Part shown: one piece after another, positions 5,658 through 9,723 of the stretch | How positions within the stretch are numbered: position 1 is the stretch's first letter | Layout: the number at the start of each line of letters is the position of its first letter | Assembly (NCBI GenBank): GCA_029881175.1 | Contig: JAOUNC010000067.1 | Location: forward strand, 1 to 9,723 | DNA from: Nitrospirota bacterium | GTDB taxonomy: Bacteria > Nitrospirota > Nitrospiria > Nitrospirales > UBA8639 | DNA: 9,723 nucleotides | Direction of reading: 5' to 3' | Position numbers and translations under genes: made by a program | Notes under the pieces: model-generated | Told to the model about the DNA's origin: nothing | What the model saw: only the letters and a program-made list of their open reading frames with translations | Database searches by the model: none

Positions 5658-7358
5658 CCTACCGTACTTGGGAATCTCCATGGGCTAAAAGCCAATCATA
5701 TCAGCCGGATGGAGCACTTATATCGTCGGCGCATTCCACCGGAAAAAGTCGTGACCTTAGATGTGGCTCGTGAATGTGCCGATCTGACATTTGAAACCAG
5801 ACGGCAAATTGGGTTACTGGTCAATCGGCAGGGTCAAATTGAATCGGTCATTATTGGCAATGGGCAGGAATTAGAAATTCCCAATTTATCACGGACTCGT
5901 TCGGGTCTTCGGTTGTTACGTGGCGTGCGTTTGGTCCATACGCATCTGAAAAATCAACCGCTGACGCAGGATGATCTTACCGATTTGGCGCTGTTGCGAC
6001 TGGATTTGATTGTGGCGCTCGGAGTTGGAAAATCCGGTGGACTGCAAGATGTGTATGTGGCGCATAACGTGCCCAATTCCACTCATGACCAATCCTATAG
6101 ACAATTAGAGCCCTGTGCCATTCAGTCGATACAATGGAATTGTCAGGAATTTATTCAATCCCTTGAACAGGACATTCTGAAAAGTTGTCATGTATCCAAG
6201 GAAGGGATTCGTGAAGGGCGCGCGCTGTTAGTCAGTGTGGGGACAGGGCATACGTCCTTTCAACAAGAGCGGCTTGAGGAACTTCAAGAATTAGTGCGAG
6301 CGCAAGACGTCGAAGTATTGGGATGTGTAACGCAGCGTCCAGGCTCTATCCATCCGAAATATGTGGTGGGTTCAGGGAAAATGAAAGAGTTAGCGATTCA
6401 AGCCTTGCAATCGGGGGCGGATACCTTGATCTTTGACCAAGATTTAACACCAGCGCAGGTTCGTGGGATTTCAGAGCTCACGGAGCTTCGGGTGTTGGAT
6501 CGCTCGCAAGTCATTCTGGATATTTTTGCCAAGCGGGCCCATACGCATATTGGGAACATTCAAGTCGAGTTGGCTCAATTACGATATCGGCTGCCGCGAT
6601 TGGCGCAGTCGAGTACAGCCTTCTCGCGTCTGGGTGGTGGGATTGGAACTCGGGGACCCGGAGAAACGAAATTGGAAACGGATCGCCGACGTATTCGTGA
6701 ACGCATTCAGCATTTAGAACGAGATTTGGCTTCCATTGGTCAAGGCCGGCAAGAACAGCGAAAGCGTCGAATGAAGCGTGGGTTACCCGTTGTGTCGATT
6801 ATCGGCTATACGAATGCCGGAAAATCGACCCTGTTTAACACCTTGTCGAACAGTCATGTCTCGGTGAAAGATCGCGTGTTTGAAACCTTAGATACGGTGA
6901 GCCGTCGATGGTATCTCCCGACCATCGGGGAAGTACTTCTCACAGATACGGTGGGGTTTATCAGGGATCTGCCCAAAGACCTGGTTGCCGCCTTCCAAAC
7001 CACGTTGCAAGAGTTAGAGGAAGCCGATCTCTTGCTCCATGTGATTGATTCTCATGTGCCGGACCCTGAGCAACACATCAGGGCGGTTGAACAGGTGTTG
7101 ACTGAATTAGGCTTTGAAAACATTCCGCGCCTTCGATTTTTCAATAAAGGGGATCTTCTGAACAGTGAAGACATGCAACGACTCTGTAAACGGTTTGAAG
7201 GCATTGGGGGTTCGGCTTTAGACGCGACCTCTCTTCAGGCGATTCAACAAGAAATTGCGCATGTGCTTCAAACGCGTCATGATGCCACGTCGCAGTTTTC
7301 AGAAGCAGACGCGACAATGATGAATGAGACAGTTATTTCAGAAAACGGCGTGGCATGA
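5655..7358 (+). CDS. hflX: GTPase HflX, long form, probable ATT start
   Basis: Ribosome-associated GTPase of the Obg-HflX group; in studied bacteria it splits or rescues stalled 70S ribosomes, notably after heat or antibiotic stress. Counting from the ATT at 5655 the protein has 567 residues; from the first ATG (5709) it has 549. Residues about 1-175 are the extra N-terminal part found in long HflX forms (YRRRIPPEKVV, LVHTHLKNQPLTQDDLTDLALLRLD). The HflX core follows with the glycine-rich signature GGGIGTRGPGETKLE starting at 327. The GTPase domain has G1 GYTNAGKS (384-391), the G2 threonine at 411, G3 DTVGF (431-435) and G4 NKGD (497-500). The switch I stretch reads FETLDTVSRR where FATLDPTTRR is commoner. 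It lies 31 bases after tsaD, and its TGA overlaps the ATG of nth. Confidence 0.96.
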   Translation: MPTVLGNLHGLKANHISRMEHLYRRRIPPEKVVTLDVARECADLTFETRRQIGLLVNRQGQIESVIIGNGQELEIPNLSRTRSGLRLLRGVRLVHTHLKNQPLTQDDLTDLALLRLDLIVALGVGKSGGLQDVYVAHNVPNSTHDQSYRQLEPCAIQSIQWNCQEFIQSLEQDILKSCHVSKEGIREGRALLVSVGTGHTSFQQERLEELQELVRAQDVEVLGCVTQRPGSIHPKYVVGSGKMKELAIQALQSGADTLIFDQDLTPAQVRGISELTELRVLDRSQVILDIFAKRAHTHIGNIQVELAQLRYRLPRLAQSSTAFSRLGGGIGTRGPGETKLETDRRRIRERIQHLERDLASIGQGRQEQRKRRMKRGLPVVSIIGYTNAGKSTLFNTLSNSHVSVKDRVFETLDTVSRRWYLPTIGEVLLTDTVGFIRDLPKDLVAAFQTTLQELEEADLLLHVIDSHVPDPEQHIRAVEQVLTELGFENIPRLRFFNKGDLLNSEDMQRLCKRFEGIGGSALDATSLQAIQQEIAHVLQTRHDATSQFSEADATMMNETVISENGVA

Positions 7359-8056
7359 GCAGAGGGGTGAGCCTCAGTGGGTTACGAAAAAAAACATCTC
7401 CGCAGCCATCGCATGCGGCTGCCAAGAGACGTATGGGCCGAATTCTGGAGCATTTGCAGAAGTCTATTCCTGATCCACGAGTCGCCTTAGACTCCTCCAA
7501 TCCATTAGAGTTGTTGGTGGCCACCATTCTGTCAGCGCAATGCACCGATGAACGGGTGAACCAGGTGACCCCTAATCTTTTCGCCCGGTATCGGACGGCA
7601 GAAGATTTTGCCAAAGCGGATCAAGCCGAATTAGAGGCTCTGATCAAGTCCACAGGGTTTTACAAAAGCAAAGCGCGACATCTCATTGGATGTGGAAAGA
7701 CCCTGGTGGCCAAGTTTCAGGGGCAGGTGCCCGGGACAATGGATGCGTTGACCACGTTGCCTGGCGTGGGACGTAAAACGGCCAATGTCCTATTAGGAAG
7801 CTACTTTGGAAAACCGGCTGTTGTGGTGGATACGCATGTGAAGCGAGTGGCCAACCGGTTGGACTTGACGTCCAGCCAAGATCCAACCAGAATCGAAGAA
7901 GATCTGCAGTCGCTCATGCCCCCATCGCAATGGACAATGGGAACACAACGGCTTTTATTGCATGGCCGTCATGTCTGCCAGGCCAGAATGCCAAACTGTG
8001 ATCGGTGTTCGCTCTATGACGAATGTGCTTTTGAAGGGAAACGACCGCGCGTATGA
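7355..8056 (+). CDS. nth: Endonuclease III (DNA glycosylase/AP lyase)
   Basis: Removes oxidised pyrimidines from DNA and cuts the resulting abasic site in base-excision repair. The 233 residues contain the helix-hairpin-helix LPGVGRKTA with catalytic Lys141, then the catalytic Asp159 in VVVDTHV. The 4Fe-4S ligands are Cys208, Cys215, Cys218 and Cys224 with C-x6-C-x2-C-x5-C spacing. All six positions sit 21 residues after their E. coli Nth counterparts, so the core aligns without gaps and only the N-terminus is longer and basic. The ATG overlaps the hflX stop in an ATGA, suggesting translational coupling; no strong Shine-Dalgarno is present. An internal ATG at codon 27 is an alternative start but would leave no close link to hflX. 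Confidence 0.96.
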   Translation: MSRGVSLSGLRKKTSPQPSHAAAKRRMGRILEHLQKSIPDPRVALDSSNPLELLVATILSAQCTDERVNQVTPNLFARYRTAEDFAKADQAELEALIKSTGFYKSKARHLIGCGKTLVAKFQGQVPGTMDALTTLPGVGRKTANVLLGSYFGKPAVVVDTHVKRVANRLDLTSSQDPTRIEEDLQSLMPPSQWTMGTQRLLLHGRHVCQARMPNCDRCSLYDECAFEGKRPRV

Positions 8057-8931
8057 AAAGCATGACGGGTTTTGGCAAACGGGAAGTACTCTCGCAGGGA
8101 ACGATGGTGGGCGTGGAACTTCGATCCGTGAATCATCGATTTTGTGAAATCATGGTGCGTCTGCCGAAAATGCTTTCCAGTCTGGAACTTGAACTCAAGG
8201 AGCAGGTGAAGCAGGTATGTGAACGAGGGCGCGTTGAGTTAATGGTCACTGTGAATGGAGGTGTCGGTGGCACGAAAAAAGTTGTGGAGTTGGATCGAGA
8301 GCTGGCACGTCGGTATATCAAAGAATTACAAGCATTGCAGCGGGACTGTCATTTAAGTGGAACCGTTGACGTGAATGTTGTGGCGGGGATCCGGGACATC
8401 TTTTCTCTGAGTGAAGAGCCTGCTCCAATCAAGGATATGTCCAGCGTCGTGGTAGGGTTGACCCAAAAGGCGCTGGGCGATTTAGAAAAAATGCGGCGAA
8501 AAGAAGGCACCGTCTTGCAAAAAGACCTGACCCAACGGATTCAGGTCATTGATGGGCGTCTTCGTACGATCCAACAGCGAATTCCGCTTGCCTTGCAGGC
8601 TTCTGGCGTTCGGTTGAAGACACGGGTGGCGAAATTATTAGAAGGCCAGTCAGTGAATATGGATCGTCTCGCTCAAGAAATTGCAATGCTGGCTGAACGA
8701 TCAGATGTGACGGAAGAGTTAACCAGGCTACAGAGTCATTTGGCCCAATTCCGTACCGCGCTCAAGGAGAAGGTTCCAGTTGGCAAACGGCTTGATTTCC
8801 TTCTGCAAGAAATGGGGCGGGAAGTCAACACCATTGGTTCGAAAGCCAACGATGGGGACATTTCCACCGAGGTTGTGGAATTAAAAAGTGAATTAGAAAA
8901 AATCAGAGAACAGGTTCAGAACATTGAATAA
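8053..8931 (+). CDS. yicC: YicC family endoribonuclease
   Basis: The 292 residues are the standard YicC length. The family start MKSMTGFGK is present, followed by VELRSVNHRF (21-30) of the N-terminal YicC domain. The C-terminal DUF1732 part carries ERSDVTEELTRL (215-226) and GKRLDFLLQEMGREVNTIG (244-262), the most conserved region, rich in Glu and Asp. Work on E. coli assigned endoribonuclease activity and a role in small-RNA turnover to this family; the role here is inferred. The ATG overlaps the nth stop by 4 bases (ATGA). yicC next to gmk and rpoZ is a common bacterial arrangement, which supports the call. No remA-type gene is inserted between yicC and gmk, since only 33 bases separate them. 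Confidence 0.95.
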   Translation: MKSMTGFGKREVLSQGTMVGVELRSVNHRFCEIMVRLPKMLSSLELELKEQVKQVCERGRVELMVTVNGGVGGTKKVVELDRELARRYIKELQALQRDCHLSGTVDVNVVAGIRDIFSLSEEPAPIKDMSSVVVGLTQKALGDLEKMRRKEGTVLQKDLTQRIQVIDGRLRTIQQRIPLALQASGVRLKTRVAKLLEGQSVNMDRLAQEIAMLAERSDVTEELTRLQSHLAQFRTALKEKVPVGKRLDFLLQEMGREVNTIGSKANDGDISTEVVELKSELEKIREQVQNIE

Positions 8932-8964
8932 TGTTCCTCTGGGAATGTCAGGAAAAGTTCACCC

Positions 8965-9570
8965 ATGTCTTTAGAAGGCAAAAAATTGTTGTTTGTCGTA
9001 TCCGGGCCTTCCGGGGTGGGAAAGTCGACACTTTGCCGACATATCTTACAAGACATTCCCGATATTCGCCTTTCGGTGTCTTATACCACACGTCCTCCGC
9101 GATCAGGAGAAACGGATGGGAAGGAATACCAGTTTATCCCGGAGGACCAGTTCCGCACCAAAATAGCGGAGCATGCGTTTGCGGAATGGGCGGAAGTCTA
9201 CGGCCGATTATACGGGACGCCATGGAAAGAATTGGAACAGGAGCCAGAATCACACACCGATATTTTATTGGATATTGATGTGCAAGGCGCTCGGCAGGTG
9301 ATGAAGACACTCCAGAAAGCGGTGACCATTTTCATTCTTCCCCCTTCTCTGGAAACCTTGCGGGCTCGATTGTCCAGCCGTGGAACCGATTCCCCCGAAG
9401 AACAAGACCGTCGGTTTCAAAAATCCCAAGATGAAATGAAAAGCTATAACGAATATGGCTATACCATAAGGAATGAAACATTAGAACAGGCGATTCAGGA
9501 ACTACGTGCAGTGATTGTGGCTGAACGGGTCAGAACCGCCCATGTCGACCCGGCTCAAGTGTTCCGGTAA
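8965..9570 (+). CDS. gmk: Guanylate kinase
   Basis: Phosphorylates GMP to GDP with ATP, feeding GTP and dGTP synthesis in the cytoplasm. The 201 residues fit the family. The P-loop GPSGVGKS is at 14-21, the GMP-binding stretch SVSYTTRPPRSGETDG at 37-52 includes the usual Tyr and Arg residues, EWAEVYGRLYGTP follows at 74-86, and LLDIDVQGA at 101-109 is the Walker B-like segment. The lid arginines lie near 133-150. The ATG is preceded by AGGA at 8950-8953, about 11 bases away, a rather long spacing. The family signature starts a few residues in, so no earlier start is needed. It sits between yicC and rpoZ. Confidence 0.97.
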   Translation: MSLEGKKLLFVVSGPSGVGKSTLCRHILQDIPDIRLSVSYTTRPPRSGETDGKEYQFIPEDQFRTKIAEHAFAEWAEVYGRLYGTPWKELEQEPESHTDILLDIDVQGARQVMKTLQKAVTIFILPPSLETLRARLSSRGTDSPEEQDRRFQKSQDEMKSYNEYGYTIRNETLEQAIQELRAVIVAERVRTAHVDPAQVFR

Positions 9571-9651
9571 AGAAGGCAGAAGGCCAAGAGGATTTTGAAA
9601 AAGTCTCAACAGGAAGATCACGTTATTTCACAGAAAGGATGAAGCGAACCA

Positions 9652-9723
9652 ATGGATGCATTATCGTTATTACCCCAACATCATCAAAAGGAATTTGATT
9701 CCCGGTATCGGATCGTGTTGATT
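9652..9723 (+). CDS. rpoZ: RNA polymerase omega subunit, 5' part only
   Basis: Only 24 codons are in the window; the gene continues past the right edge. The visible sequence ends EFDSRYRIVLI, which lines up with the first conserved helix of omega (IGNRFDLVLV in E. coli), and the position directly after gmk matches the common gmk-rpoZ order. Omega helps assemble RNA polymerase around the beta-prime subunit and contributes to the ppGpp site in some bacteria. The ATG at 9652 is preceded by AAAGGA at 9634-9639 with a long 12-base spacing. The ATG at 9639 lies closer to that site but reads a different frame that stops after 19 codons. The 81 bases after gmk show no terminator, so cotranscription is likely. 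Confidence 0.8.
   Translation, partial: MDALSLLPQHHQKEFDSRYRIVLI

Noticed and set aside
8931..9278. A 115-codon plus-strand frame starting at an ATG that overlaps the yicC stop (TAATG)
   Set aside because: It runs almost entirely inside gmk in another frame, has no coherent protein character, and gmk is unambiguous. The TAATG overlap is suggestive but appears coincidental.
9639..9698. A short frame starting at the ATG at 9639, nearer to the AAAGGA site than the rpoZ ATG
   Set aside because: It stops after 19 codons and has no recognisable content, while the 9652 frame matches the omega subunit.
1..9723. Search by eye for mobile elements, CRISPR repeats, tRNA, rRNA, toxin-antitoxin or defence genes
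   Set aside because: No array of direct repeats, transposase motif, tRNA-like cloverleaf or defence-type domain was seen. Nearly every long frame is explained by housekeeping genes.

Overview
This is an ordinary housekeeping stretch of a bacterial chromosome with roughly balanced base composition. It encodes ten proteins, two of them cut by the window edges. The sequence style of ClpC, long-form HflX, YicC, Gmk and the start of RpoZ, together with their order, resembles the Nitrospirota and most likely a Nitrospira-type organism of about 50% GC. That placement is from memory of protein character and gene order and was not tested by a search. I see no transposon, phage gene, CRISPR array, rRNA or tRNA, and no convincing undescribed multi-gene system.

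Left part (1-1606): the start of an ArsC/Spx-type thioredoxin-fold protein runs off the left edge on the minus strand, with a plausible sigma70 promoter at 155-182. Divergent from it is an unrecognised 120-residue protein with an SH3/KOW-like stretch and two CxxC pairs. It converges on nadK (minus strand, best start 1606), whose product makes NADP from NAD. The 299-base interval between nadK and clpC holds candidate clpC promoters and an inverted repeat.

Middle (1906-4585): clpC, a full-length two-domain AAA+ unfoldase with a ClpP-docking tripeptide, stands as its own transcription unit. It has a strong Shine-Dalgarno sequence and a clear intrinsic terminator at 4364-4404. A following 180-base gap contains several short inverted repeats and leads into tsaD.

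Right part (4586-9723): tsaD, hflX, nth, yicC, gmk and rpoZ all run on the plus strand and look like one operon. The hflX/nth and nth/yicC junctions are 4-base ATGA overlaps. The products cover tRNA t6A modification, ribosome rescue, base-excision repair, RNA turnover, GMP phosphorylation and RNA polymerase assembly. This is a mix of information-processing upkeep rather than one pathway.

The most interesting single observation is the start of hflX. Family-like N-terminal sequence continues in frame upstream of the first ATG, back to an ATT codon placed 7 bases after an AAGGAG Shine-Dalgarno. This suggests initiation at the rare AUU codon.
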